Part shown: piece by piece, positions 21,585 through 34,135 of the stretch
Position numbering within the stretch: the first letter of the stretch is position 1
Layout of the letters: every line of letters begins with the position of its first letter
Assembly (NCBI GenBank): GCA_954871525.1
Contig: OX940864.1
Span: 15,432,001 to 15,496,000 of the forward strand
Direction of reading: 5' to 3'
DNA length: 64,000 bases
DNA from: Parietaria judaica
Taxonomy: Eukaryota; Streptophyta; Magnoliopsida; Rosales; Urticaceae
Position numbers and translations under genes: made by a program
The notes under the pieces: generated by a model
The model's database searches: none
What the model saw: the letters and a program-made list of their open reading frames with translations, nothing else
What the model was told of the DNA's origin: nothing

Positions 21585-22397
21585 ATGAAAAATCATTATG
21601 ACTATCTGAAAGACAAATATCAAGCTTGGTTACCAATAACTATGAAAACAGGAAATGTTTATGATCCTACAACTAATGGCATTCCAATTTCAACTACAGA
21701 ATGGGATGAGTATATAAAGGTAATTTATATCCATCTAGTATTAATATTTATTGTTCTTAACATTTAAGTTCTTGATTAATTTCTTATGTATTTTTGCATT
21801 TGGTTATAGGCACATCCAAGGGCTAAATCATTGAAAAGCTCGCCTCTACCATTTCCAGATCTTTATAGAGCGCTTTTTTATGGTATTACTGCAACAGGAG
21901 TTTATGGTTGGAATCCTAGTTGCAAGAACCCTAGGCCTCGGATATCTTCGTCATCTCGAGTTATTGACCTAGATGTTTCTCTTGAAGAAAATGGGTCTGT
22001 TGGTGAAAATGATGACATTTCTAACATTTCTCAATCTCAATTTTCCAATCCTTTAGGCGGACAGAAAATGAGAAAGAAAATAAAAGTGTCACATCAAAAT
22101 GAAATTGATGATCAGATGCGTTCAGTATTGAAGATACTGACTCAAAATGATGGTTGCCCTACTTATGAAGCATGCAAGGCAAAATTAGAAGAACTTGGAT
22201 GTGAGGAGCCTTTATACTTTGGAACTGCTCTTGTTTTTTGTGAGGGAGCGATTTATCGAAAGGCATGGATGAGCTTCAAGGAGGTTAATACTTTGGAGAT
22301 TGGGCGAAAGCTGCAGGGAAGAAGTTCGGATTTTTCTAATTTAGTATTTTTGATGTATCTTTTTGTCGTGAAGATGTACTTTGTGTTGGTGTCATGA
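21585..22397 (+). pseudogene. MYB/SANT-like (L10-interacting MYB type) gene fragment
   Basis: Two exons join in frame: 21585-21719 (ends AAG/GTAATT) and 21810-22397 (after TTATAG). The product reads KNHYDYLKDKYQAW, then DPTTNGIPISTTEWDEYIK, then HPRAKSLKSSPLPF and LYRALFYGITATGVYGW. This is the C-terminal half of the Myb/SANT-like domain found in plant L10-interacting-MYB-like proteins and in PIF/Harbinger-associated ORFs. An in-frame TAA lies just 5' of the first ATG and the N-terminal half of the domain is missing. A truncated copy is therefore more likely than a live gene. Confidence 0.6.
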
Positions 22398-23148
22398 ACA
22401 AATATTATAATGTATTTTCTTATCGTTAACTAATATTTTAATGTATTTTTTTGTCATGAACATGTGTTTTGTGTCATGACCAAAGGTGTTTGATGGATTT
22501 TAATTACGAAAAAAGTTTTTTAATGATTTAAATATTTATTTTATGATATGTATAGTGCTAATTTATAATAAAAATAATTAATTTTTACTTAATATTATGT
22601 AATAAAATGTAATTAAAGAATAAAATTACATTTAGATATGCATTCAGATTTTAAAAAATAAACAGGCTTAATTTTTAAGCATTCAGATCCAGATGTAAGA
22701 TCTTAATATTCAAACGTGTATTCAGATTCAGACGTCTGAATCTTAATGCAAACAAACACACCCTTAAACTCACATCAGTTTATGTCTTTATGTTTCCACA
22801 TATACCGGATTGAACTTTTTTAGAGAAATTTCGGGACTCCATGTTTTACTAAAAAGAAAAAAAAAATTATACCATCTGAAAATCGAAGCCAATCAATTCA
22901 TGATGTGGTAATATAATGAGCATACATGCAACGTTTGTAGCACATAGAATATTTTCAAAACAAAGTCTTCTTTTGAGCAACAAAATTTTGTACTATTTGA
23001 CCTAACGTCTTGTTTGTAGTACCATATTATATACATCGCGAAGTATATTCCAAGGATATTCTTCATATTATGGGACCAACACATTAAGTTTGTCAAATAT
23101 GTATATGTATATATGTTGGGCTAAACTATATTCACACGCATCGTTAAA
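22398..23148. other. AT-rich intergenic DNA
   Basis: Nothing recognisable beyond low-complexity AT sequence. Confidence 0.6.
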
Positions 23149-24287
23149 TTAGGTGGCAAACAGTATATCCCTCGCCATTTTCGCCGATATCGGGAATCTG
23201 TCCCGTTGATTCTTCCACCACTTTATGACATCGAACTCGCCTGAATCGTCCTCGAACCGTAGGCCGTAGTATCGCTTAACTTCTGCCGGTGCGGCTTCCG
23301 GTATGTCCGCCCGTGCCGGTCCCGTGCTGGATTCTCCTGCTTCCCCGCGATCTATCCGTTGCCTGAGTCTCCGGCTAAACGCTAGTCCCGTCTTCGTTGG
23401 GCTCTCCATCACTGTCCTTTGCTCTTCCTGTGCGTTGAACTGTGGGAACCGGGTGTCGTATTCACTGTACAATGCAAAAAAGGCTTCGTTAACAACGTTA
23501 ATATAATTCTGGTAATCCACCCCGAGGTTTTCCCCGCAGGCTAACATTAATAATTCAAGTGATTATTATTGAATAATTATTAATAATTAAAAATTAATTA
23601 TTATTTATTAATTATTATTTATTACTTATTACTTATTAATTATTAATAATTAATTATTACTAAGTACTAACTTATTAATTAATAAATATTAATAATTAAT
23701 GAAATAAAAAAATGAATAAAGGTTATTACCCGGTTGAAGGACGTCGAGCACGTCGAGGACGGGCAACGGAGGCTTCACCGCTATCTTGATTGGAAGGTAG
23801 AGAAGAACCGCGGTTGTAAACCCCAACATTTGAACCATGGACCGAGGGCGGCGTTTGAAAGTCGTCGGGATCGGCATCGTGGGGACGTTGAGTTTCGTCG
23901 GGATCGGCATCTTCGGGGCGTTGAGTTTCGTCGGGATCGCACCTTCGGGACGTTGAGATTCGTAATCGGCGTGCCGTTCAAACATGAGATTGAAAAAAGG
24001 ATCGTTATTTCCCCCCTAGATTGAGCCACCGCGTCGACCAATTCTCGGGACACACGTTCGGGATTGGCTTGGTGGTGGGCCAACGCCCGGACTAGACTAG
24101 GTCTTAGAGACCGTACTGTATCGTCGGGATAATTTGGATTGGGAGGGGAAGGGAATATTTATGCGGGTAGCATAACGGGAATGTAGTCGTCGGGACAAGG
24201 CTGCGATGTTCCCCCTTGTAGAAATTGGGGTTGCAAATTCCTGGCCGCCCTTCGACCCCCGGAACTACCGCCGCTTCTTCGAGACAT
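23149..24287 (-). pseudogene. hAT transposase remnant
   Basis: The downstream part (23149-23547) encodes ...EFDVIKWWKNQRDRFPISAK then MARDILFAT. This is the start of the hAT C-terminal dimerisation region (family pattern FDVLxWWKxxxxxFPxLSxMARD). It stops where the conserved continuation should follow. The upstream part opens with an ATG at 24287 (MSRRSGGSSGGRR) and stops after 42 codons. The region between (23690-24085) holds overlapping out-of-frame ORFs with repeated RSRRNST/IPTKLN segments. Core catalytic residues are absent, so this is a decayed or internally deleted hAT element. Confidence 0.6.
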
Positions 24288-24428
24288 ATTAATGAGAGAA
24301 CTTTAGAAATTGAGAAATTTAGAACTTTGGAACTTTAGAGCTTGAGAGTGGAAAAAACTTAGAGAATTGAGAGAATTTGAGAGAGAGTTGAGAGATTGTT
24401 GGTGAAGAAATGAGGGAGGAAGAGGTGG

Positions 24429-24438
24429 TATTTATAAG
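24429..24438 (-). promoter_or_regulatory. TATA box candidate of the hAT remnant
   Basis: Minus-strand CTTATAAATA about 145 bp upstream of the ATG at 24287. Confidence 0.45.
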
Positions 24439-26029
24439 GTTTGAGGAGAGAGTGGGGTGGGTGAATAATTATTGTGGTGGGTATTTGAAAAAATATTGAA
24501 ATTTGAAATTTTAGGGTTGAAATTCGAGTAAAGTGGGTAATAATTGTGGTTGAGTAATAAATTTCGGGTAAAAAGTGTGTTATTTATGCCACAAAAAGAC
24601 AAAATGACGCGGATCTTGAATGTGAGCCGTTGATGGGCTTCACTCGGATCCCCATCACGCTAATTTTTTTCTTTCTTTCTTTCTCAAACTACAACTATAT
24701 ATCCTAATCCTTTGTTGAAACTGCAACTGACACATTTGTTGTTGCTATTGATGACCAATGGGCCCGATTCAGTAACGACAATTTGGTCCGTCCTAAAAAA
24801 AGGCGATAATTTGGTCCGTAGCATGATAATTATCGTAGGATATAGTGATGTGTTTTGAATCTTAAATTTATTTTATTATTATTATTATTATTTAGCGAGA
24901 CTCTAACCTTATTTCTTTCTTAACAACAAAATTTAACTTCTCAATAAATTTTAAGATACAAGTTTAAATCTCCGACAATTGATTGTGACAAAGAAATTTA
25001 GGAATTCTAATCTACTTAGTTTGTAGAATATGACAGTACTACTTTAGAGATATGGACACATTTCTAATTTTTGATCGTTCTAATATCCAAAAAAATAAAT
25101 TATATTAACTCGTTAACGCTTATTGTTAAAGACAATCGTAAACACTAAGAATATGTACCGTAAACGTGATTACTTATTTCCATTTACATATAACAAATGT
25201 GAAATATAATTTACATATAAGAATCTTTAATAAATTTTATTTACAAAAATGTGTTACATACTTGGCCTTGTGTGAAAAACAGTTTTTTTTTTTTTTTTTT
25301 TTTTTCGTGTGTCATATGGTCTTGACTCTTGATCATCAATTACATGATAAAACGGTGGTGTTATTTCATTCAGGTTTTTACGGATTGAAGGCATAAAGTT
25401 GACAAATTGACAATGTTTGATAATCATATTAAGGAATAATTGTGGCAGAGGTACCTAATTTTAGTCAATTTTTGGGGGCATATTCGAGTTCTATTTGTTA
25501 CGGAAAGCACACAAGTTCATTAAAACATTAATAGTTATGTCTGATTTTTAAAATAATAATATTAATAAAAAAAACGTTGATATGTTCTGCCATTAAGAGA
25601 TGTGGAACAGTCAATTAACGTTTTTTTTTTTTTACATAAATTGGACGGAGCTATACCAATTTTTCCCACCACAAAAAATAAAAAATAAAAAAACCGGATA
25701 CTCACCTACACAATTAATAACACTTTGAGTACTTAAACCGTTACTATCCCTTATCTCCAATAATATCCTCTTATATATCTACTTCCGAAACACACATATA
25801 TGATCTGACCATCATTAATTATTGAAGAAAAGTATTTATATAAATAAATAATGGACCATCAAAACCGATGATAAATTGCAAAGATAATGCTATTTCATGA
25901 GTTGATCACTTTGATAATTATATTGAGAAAATGGTCAATGTTCTTGCTGTAAGCATAAGCCAAACATACGCAAGACAAAATAGAGGGAATGTTTGAAATG
26001 CATTACTTCACGCCATTGCAAGCACATTC
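24439..26029. other. Intergenic DNA upstream of the PAP gene
   Basis: AT-rich with poly-T runs (near 25280-25305 and 25620-25635) and an (ATT)n tract near 24872-24892. No gene seen, and no clear P1BS phosphate-response site (GNATATNC) noticed by eye. Confidence 0.5.
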
Positions 26030-26037
26030 TATATAAA
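26030..26037 (+). promoter_or_regulatory. TATA box of the PAP gene
   Basis: TATATAAA about 100 bp 5' of the ATG at 26138. Confidence 0.65.
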
Positions 26038-26137
26038 TTTGTAAGCTCTCTATCTATATATATATTTTTCATTATCTATCATACAATACACTCCTATTTA
26101 TACTAAGAGATCAAGCGAAAGTACATCATATAATAAT

Positions 26138-29100
26138 ATGCTAATGAATAGATTAAAACTAGCTTCACTTTTCCATGCCATCATGGCAACAATCTTTCTC
26201 TCAATCCTGCGAGCCTCGTATGCGACAAACGAGCAAGACTTCGTCCGGCCACCGCCGGGAAAACTCGTGTTTCATCCCCACAACCGATCAGAATCTGACC
26301 CTCAACAGGTGATTATATAAACCTATAATGAATGGTTTTGGTTCTAATTTCATGATCAAGATTGACATTTGACATTAATATATATTATATGATTATATAT
26401 ATTTTTCAGGTACATATATCCCTCGTAGGAAAAGACCACATGAGGGTTTCGTGGGTTACGGAACACGGCCATGCAAAATCTATGGTGGAATACGGGACGT
26501 CGCCGGGGAAATACAATGGCGTCGTGACAGGAAACCATACATGGTACCAATATTTTTTCTATAAATCCGGGAAGATCCACCACGCCACCATCGGGCCGTT
26601 AAAATCAAGCAAGACATACTACTACCGGTGTGGAGGGTCCGGTCCCGAATTCTCCTTCCGGACACCGCCTTCGACGTTCCCCCTCGAATTTGTGGTGGTT
26701 GGTAAGTAAAACTATTTACTTATTTTTGCTAGGAATAATTAGGGTTTCCCTCGAGAATTCGAGTGTAATATTTAGAACATTATTTTATTTTTTATAATAT
26801 TGGCTTGGTTTTTTTTATTAAAAAAATAGCTTAACTGGTTAATTAGTTGCTATATTTTGTTATTGCTTTAAGCCTAAGCGACAAGGGATTATAGCAACTA
26901 AGTTCAGGAGTGTAAACTACGTGGTGGTGGGGATTGTTGTTACTTTCATATTGGATATATTTATATTATTTTCTCACTTTTTCAATGACATTTATTTCTT
27001 TTTTTTTTCAACTTTTTTAATGGATAATGGTCAAATTATCAGCTAGAATGGGCCACCACGAGGTTGTTTAGAGACTTCAAAATAGAACGCAACGTTTGAA
27101 CCAGAAAAGTAGCCACGTCATTATTCAGCGTTGAGTAATATCAGTGTTTTAAAACCCGCAATGCAAATTGAATTTACGGGTATACTAAAGGCGGGAGTCG
27201 GGAGGAGTATATCAATAGGTTTTCTTGAGAGTTTTAAAAATTAATATTGATTGTGTCAATTCGATTCTATGGATATGTAGAAAAATCCAATTTGATTTTA
27301 TGGATATATAGAAAAATCGATGGGCATCCAAATGACATTTTTTTATTCACGGCCTAATTTTTTCAATGTAATTCGCAATTTGTCACGGCCGTAGTTTCTA
27401 ATGTTCACTATTTTGTTTCTTTTGCAAATCGTCGACTGTTTTAATTGAGTTAACAAAATTTTAGATGTATTGTTAAGCTTTCGACACATTTCAATTTTGG
27501 GAGAGAAAATTTATTAATAGCGTATTCAAAATTCTTTTAAATTAATTAAAAAAGTAGACAAAGTTTTGGTGAAAGAAAAATAAAGATTACGAACTTTGAT
27601 CTTGTAAAAAAAATAGACTTATACAATAAAAAATTTAAAACATGAATATGTAAAATATAAATTCTATAGAAGATTTGTACCACCATCAAGCAGTGACAGA
27701 TAATTTATGTGTCAATTATTCTTGTCAATTAAGTTTTTATTGTTACATTTTGTTGGTCTTAAATTTGGATATTGCATCACTGAAGGTGACTTAGGGCAAA
27801 CAGACTGGACAGAATCGACCCTACGCCACGTGGACAACAGAGATTACGACGTGTTCTTGATCCCCGGTGACCTCTCCTACGCTGACGGCCACCAGCCTCT
27901 CTGGGACTCCTTTGGCCGCCTGGTCGAGCCATACGCTAGCCGTCGGCCTTGGATGGCCGGTACTGGCAATCATGAGGTCGAGGCTATCCCGATCATCGCC
28001 AGCGAGGCCTTCAAGGCATTCAATTCCCGGTGGCTGATGCCCCATAGGGAGAGTGGCTCTCCCTCCAACCTATACTACTCCTTTGACGTTGCAGGAGCTC
28101 ATGTTGTGGTGCTCGGTTCCTACACCGACTACGGGGTCGGGTCCGAGCAATACCGGTGGTTGCAGTCGGATCTTGAGGCGGTGGATCGTGGGAGGACTCC
28201 GTGGGTGTTTGTATTGGTGCATGCGCCATGGTACAGCACCAACTTGGCGCACCAGGGCGAGGGCGACGCCATGAGGAAGGCGATGGAGGAGCTCCTCTAC
28301 GCGGCTAGGGTTGACGTTGTTTTCGCCGGCCACGTCCACGCCTATGAACGCTTTGTGAGTAGTTCAAATAATAAAACGTTAAAAATTTCATATTAACAAA
28401 ATTAAATGAGTATAACAAGATTTATAAAATTATTAATTCTTCGATATAATTAGTTTTAATATGAAACTTCATCATAATATTTAACAAGATATTTGAGCTT
28501 TATATAAGCTCGAATATCAACGTATCACAATTAACAAACCATCTTAACTTTGTTTATAATCGACATAAATATATAATAGTTTAAATTTTATGAGGCCTAA
28601 ACTAATTTTTCACAGTCATATTCTTCGTGTCTACTTACTATTTACAAATTTAAAAATTTATAAAAATGACATGCACCTAAGACTTACAGCACATCCAAAC
28701 TTTTGTAAAATCAATAAAAAGAAGCAAAACAGGATACACTTGGGATCTTTGACCATAAAAAAATAGTTTATAACAAAAAAAAAAAAAAAGAAGATATCAA
28801 GTATTTATGTTCCTATTAATCCTATCAATTATAATGTCTATGTATTTGATTTTATGAAATATTAAATTGTTGTCCAAATAAAAATAGTATTAGTACAATA
28901 ACAAAAAAAAAATGTATAGTGTGCATCGAAGAAAAGTTGCTTAAATAATTTTGAAAAATAAGTGCAGAAATTAAACGAGTAAATAGAGTAGATATTTTGC
29001 AAAAGACTGCATTAATACTAATAGTATACGCGTATTTTTAGTGTTGAAATAAGTGTGAGTCGTGACTCATGACAATTGATATGTATTTGGTGGTGAATTA

Positions 29101-30232
29101 TATATCGTGATTAATAATAAGGATTGTGATGTGTTAGACAAGAATTTACGAGGAGAAAGGTGAGTCATGTGGTCCGATCTATGTCACTATCGGCGATGGA
29201 GGCAACAGAGAGGGACTTGCTTTGACGTAAGTACTGCTATTTTACCTATAAAATAATGCGTCACTTTTGTATGAGGCCGGTTCGAAATCCTGGCGGTAAC
29301 CGACGGTTTTCCACTCGTATATGCTGGATAATTGAGAAAATCTAAGCCGTTTTAAATTCGGCCGCATTGTCATATAATTATATTATAAACTACTATAACT
29401 TAGGAAAAATTATTTTTATTTTCAGAAAAATATACCATATAGTTTTCTGAAAATAACCATAATGTATCTCCTCTTAATATATGACTTGATGTTACTTCTT
29501 TCTATGTTTCAACTTTTTCTTTTATTAATTCCCTTAAAAAATAAAAAATAAAAATGGACGATTAATAATAATTTGAGTTTATTGATAATATATATTATAT
29601 TTTTGTCAAAACTGAATTAGAGAGTGTACAAAATAGGATTTGCAAGGGTATGAAAATGAAACTAAAATAAACTTTGAGGGTGTATTGACAAATTACTAAA
29701 ATAAATATCAATCTGTTTAAATAGGGATTCAATAAAACTTAATTCATAAAAAAGAGATAAATATGAAATTTTCAGTTCAGGTAAATATTGGAAGCAAAAA
29801 ATCTAATTATTATTATTATTATAAATCAGTTTTATTAATATAGACCATCGGATAACTTGATCTTCAAACTAAACATAATAGAATCTCCTCAAAAAACAAA
29901 ATCCAAAATCGCGATTCTAAGCTAACTAGAAATTGGATACATATATCTATTCCGTTTTTCGGTATATAGCGTATTTTTTGTATCCTACATTAAACATGAT
30001 CTGTATATCATGTATATATTTATATAGGTTCAAAAGCCACCCATCTGCGCTATCAATATTCAGAGAGGCAAGCTTCGGGCATGGAAGGCTGAGAATTGAG
30101 AACGAGACGCGTGCACATTGGTCGTGGCATCGCAACAACGATGCAGATTCGGTCGAGGCAGATCATTTGTGGCTCCAAAGTTTGAGTAGCAATGCTAATT
30201 GCTGGCAAAAAAAATCCAACGATGAACTATGA
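26138..30232 (+). CDS. PAP: Purple acid phosphatase, complete, five exons
   Basis: Secreted binuclear-metal acid phosphatase of the PAP18/20/21/22 group, hydrolysing phosphomonoesters, typically in phosphate scavenging. Exons: 26138-26308, 26410-26701, 27786-28354, 29138-29226 and 30028-30232, all with GT/AG borders. They give 1326 bp, i.e. 441 aa, the usual length for the group. A signal peptide covers about residues 1-30. [20 protein letters not shown] precedes the N-terminal fibronectin-like domain. The five metal-ligand motifs are all present: GDLG (D156), GDLSY (D183, Y186), GNHE (N216, H217), VLVHAPWY (H300) and GHVHAYER (H337, H339). The C-terminus keeps REASFGHG and HWSWHRN. Intron 2 (1084 bp) and intron 4 contain repeat-like sequence. 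No damage seen; likely functional. A paralogous first exon lies at 160-318 on the other strand. Confidence 0.95.
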
Positions 30233-31579
30233 TCACCTCTCTAATATTTCATGGTGTAGGAGATGAAAATAACCGTAATTGAAAAATTCCATAAACCAAG
30301 AAACAGAAATTGAAACCGAGTGTGTTTGTTTTTTTGTTTTTTTGTAGTAAGCTTTTGGAATTATTGTTGTACGGTTTTGGCCTTCAAATAGGTTTTGGTA
30401 CGGTTGGTCGTGTTTTGTTTGTGATATGTAAGGCTGCTCTTTTTGTTGTGAATTATTGTTGAAGTGTTATACAACCCGGAGGGAAACATGTCTTTTGTCG
30501 AGCTATTATTTGGGGTCGAATGTCGCGCAAACCGGGTCTTTATCGGGCTACGGTTCTATGTTAAATTTGAATTAGGTATCGGCCCGAGTTATCAGGCATT
30601 TTGTCCTAATAAGGCAACTAGACAAAGATCAAAATCTTTCCGATTGGCAACGTTATGTGAGTTGATGATGCGATCGTTCGTAGTTTGATACAATCTCATT
30701 TTGGCTTCTAAATTTAATAGATCCCTCCGGGATCTATAGGCGCAAGGGAGGGGCAAACCGATCTTTCGAGCTGATTTATATTTCCGCTTATATGCCAAAT
30801 TAGTTATTTTTAAGTAAAGTTGGTCTAAATAAAGAAACATTAGCACATTTCTCTTTTTGTTAGTGGTTGCCTTATAGTAAGGCTCCTAGGGATAAGAGTT
30901 TAACTTTACGGTTAATTTGTCTTCTGTATTATCGAACACTGTTGCGGAGACTGGAAAAAGCCTTCATCGCTCTCGAAAGATTAACCGAGTGTATTTTACT
31001 ATTCCGTAACGATAAACAATTCGTGTCATCCATTCGTGAAGTGATTTCATCTTGTTAAGCGGGAACTATGTGTCTCTAACGACCTTCAAAGCCATAAAAA
31101 AACTAGCAACTTTAACCGACAAGTCGTTTCTGAAAACCTACGACACATAAGCTTCAAGCCGGAATCAAATGTCGTTATCTCCGACCAAAACGACATGCAA
31201 CAGAAAGCTGCCGTTTAGGTAAACGACAAAACAGTATCTCGCTCCCGCACCTCTCAGGATAAGTACAGCGTCCCTTTCACCACTAAACGACGTAGTTCCA
31301 CGCGTCATCCAAATCGGTATTTAATTAATTAAATTAAATTAAATTAAATCCACTGAATTTCAGAAATTTCAATCTCAACTAAACACAAATACTTTTCATT
31401 TTTCTTTTGAATTTAATAATAACCCATTTATACAAAAGCGAATCATTCCCATACAAACACCCTTGTTTTTTTCATTCTTTCTTCTTCAATAATTATTGGC
31501 GAGATAATTATAGAAAATCAAATAAGAAAAAGAAACCGACATTGCCTGGCTCGATCTCGGCCGTTGGATTATGCTGGCG
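30233..31579. other. PAP 3' flank and unassigned sequence
   Basis: 30450-31080 is less AT-rich and contains several medium ORFs on both strands, but none resembles a protein I know. It could be an old repeat. The 3' part (31240-31579) is the 3' flank and UTR of the minus-strand A20/AN1 gene. Confidence 0.4.
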
Positions 31580-32107
31580 TCAGATCTTGTCGAGCTTCTC
31601 GGCCTTGACGAGCGGGTTGGCCCGGGCGATCTCCTCCTTCCCGACCCGCTTGAAGTCGAACGAGCAGTCGTGCTTCTCCGGGTACCGGTGGGTCCCGCAG
31701 AACGTGGTCCCGCACCGGCACTTGAACCCGGTCAACCCGACCCGTTTCCGACACACCAGGCACCGGTTCAGCCCCGAAACGACGCCGCTCGCCACCGCCG
31801 GAGCCGGAGCCGAAATCTCTCTGGCTTCCACCGCCGCCGACGACGCCTTCGGAGCCGGCGAGATAGCGCCGATCGAGCCGACCTCCGGCTTCGGAACCGG
31901 AGCGAGCGACGGAGACGAGGAGGACGAGGACGGCATGAGCGAAGTCTCGACGCTGGATTTGATGGAGGCCTGCTGTTGCTCGTTGAGGCAGAGGTCTCTG
32001 TAGCACTTGGAGCAGAAGTTCATGGTCGTCGGACTCCCGAAGAAGCCGCAGTTGTTCGCGCAGAGCCGGTGGCCCTCCGGCGACTGAAACCTGTGCTCCT
32101 CCGCCAT
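31580..32107 (-). CDS. A20/AN1 zinc-finger stress-associated protein (SAP)
   Basis: Complete 175-aa single-exon CDS. Plant SAPs respond to drought, salt and cold; several bind ubiquitin and some act as E3 ligases. The A20 finger has C16, C20, C32 and C35 (CANNC...CSKC). The AN1 finger has C116, C119, C130, C132, C137, H140, H146 and C148 (CLVC...CRC...FCGTH...HDC). Between them is a Ser/Pro/Ala-rich linker. Length, finger order and spacing match the common A20-AN1 SAP type. The coding region is intronless, as usual for the family. The leader contains two small introns (separate entry). Confidence 0.96.
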   Translation of the reverse strand: MAEEHRFQSPEGHRLCANNCGFFGSPTTMNFCSKCYRDLCLNEQQQASIKSSVETSLMPSSSSSSPSLAPVPKPEVGSIGAISPAPKASSAAVEAREISAPAPAVASGVVSGLNRCLVCRKRVGLTGFKCRCGTTFCGTHRYPEKHDCSFDFKRVGKEEIARANPLVKAEKLDKI

Positions 32108-32530
32108 GGCTCACCTCTCTGATCAACCGGACACGGATCTGCAAAATTCAACCTCGTCGCACGCCGGATCTGACGGAAAAAACACAGAATCCGCAGCGAA
32201 ATCGAACGAATTCTCACCTGACGCGATCGAAGATGACAATCTCTGGAATCGGAGATGATCGGACGCAGATCTGCAGAATCAAACCGGTCACACGCCAGAT
32301 CCGAGCAAAAAAAAAAACCAAAATTCGCGAAGATTTATAGCTAATTTTCTACGGATTTCGATGAAATCAAAGGAGCGTGTTACCTGAGGAGATCGGAGAT
32401 TGGAGATTTGCTCGAAGAGAGATTCGATTGGGAGGAGGATAAGAGCGAGAAAGGGAAGAGGATTGAGGAATCTTTAGGAGGAAGGAAAGTTTTGAAGGTT
32501 TGCGAAGGAATACTAAAGAGAGAGAGAAGA
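32108..32530 (-). other. SAP 5' UTR with two duplicated mini-introns
   Basis: Read on the minus strand, intron 1 is 32383-32271 (CAG/GTAAC to TCTGCAG) and intron 2 is 32217-32139 (CAG/GTGAGA to TTTTGCAG). They are separated by a 53-bp untranslated exon. The 3' ends of both introns and the starts of the following exons are alike (GGCGTG(T/C)GAC... then ATC(T/C)G(C/T)GTCCG), so one intron-exon unit has been duplicated. 5' UTR introns are common in plant SAP genes. Confidence 0.65.
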
Positions 32531-34135
32531 AGGATCGGCGAAAGGGGACAAAAATGAAATTAACGGTAGTTTATTTATTTATTTAAATTAAAAGGAGTTT
32601 GATTCAGTCATTCATAATTGGGTGGGCTACTTTTCTTGATATGTTTGTGGAAATGGCAACACTGGTCCTCGAATTATACTTTTTTGACGTTTAAATACCT
32701 ATGTTACTCAAAATAATTACAGAGATTAAAAATTAATAATCTGATCCATCTGTGACGCGGCTGGCCGGTGGCATGCTACGAAGGGAAGATCGTAGCCTAG
32801 GTGAGCGAGGAGATGAAATATGTTAGAAAGTTAATGATATAAAAGCTATGAGTCGGTTTTTTCGTCTAATGATAAAAAAGCAAAAAGAATATGTGAAAGA
32901 GTAAGTCGTAAAAAAAATTTAAAAAAAAAAACACACACACACACAAAATTTTACGCCGTGGGCTTGTCAACGAGGATAGTTGCCTACGGTGCAACCGAAT
33001 TCTCGGGGATGCACTTTGAGAATATTGATATAAATAAAAAATAAAAAATTATATGATTCATTTGTTCTTTGTAACATTTCATTGAAGCTACGACTTCTTT
33101 TGTGAATGATATTAAAATATTATTAAGGTTCCAAAATCACATAGATTCCCAAAGTTTAAGGACTTCAAATGGTAATAACTTTAACAAAATAATAACTATA
33201 GGAAAATAAGACAGCCTGGTCGGGGCTCTCCAAAATGGAATTTCCATCGTCCAATTCATTGCTTTAATAGTTGCCTACCAAATCATATTAAATATTAATC
33301 TTTACAAGTCCCAATTGAAAATGTCTTTTTCATCATTTATTCTATTGGTATGTATATTACTAAATTTAATACTAAGAAGTTGAATATACAATTTGATTTT
33401 ATTCAATAGGAATCTCTTGGAAAAAAAATATTAACTTTGTAGTGTGAGTATCGATTTTTTAATAACAACCACCATTTGATCTGAATTGTCGTCTAACTGT
33501 TCATATTAAAGAGTCGTTATTAGATTAGTAAACAAAAAATTTAATTTTTTTTTCGTGAATCTTGTTATTAGAAATCCGAATATTGGCTTTCAATTGACTT
33601 GAAACGGGAATTTCAAATCAAATTTTACAAAATTAAAAATTTTGATTTTCAAACTCCCATGTTTACAAGATTAAGAATATTAAATATAAAAAAATTGCAT
33701 GTTGTTGTTTATCAAATTTAACTACCATCTTAAAAAAAATCTATAGTAAAAGCACATTAAAATAAAATAACTATAATTTAGTGTTCAATAAAAAAAAAAT
33801 CAAAGTAAAACAGCTCAATCCGTCAAAGGGGAAAGCTAATGTATAAAATAAAATTACGACATGGGTGAGAATAATATAATATATTCTAAAAATTATTGGA
33901 ATTGCTTTGATATTTTTTTTTATAATAGGAAAGAAAATATGACGTGGCATCCATGTTGGTCGCGGAATTGGTCTGTCATACACGTGGCGTGAGATGAGTG
34001 GCTGTCGATGTTGACGAAGCGAAATGGTTCTGCTTCCTGAAGTTAGGCGTGTCATTACTCATTTCATTTCATTGTTTCAAAAAAAAAAAAAACAAAAGGC
34101 GTGTCATTTCATATAATGTTTATGTAATAATAATA
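32531..34135. other. Intergenic DNA
   Basis: SAP promoter side followed by AT-rich sequence. An (AC)n tract near 32930-32945. No gene seen. Confidence 0.55.

Noticed and set aside
29270..29310. B-box-like GGTTCGAAATCC in PAP intron 4
   Set aside because: No A-box at the right distance and no TSD seen; too weak to call a SINE.
31569..32144. Long alternative ORFs overlapping the SAP gene on both strands
   Set aside because: The 175-aa frame has complete A20 and AN1 fingers; the others are GC-driven shadows.
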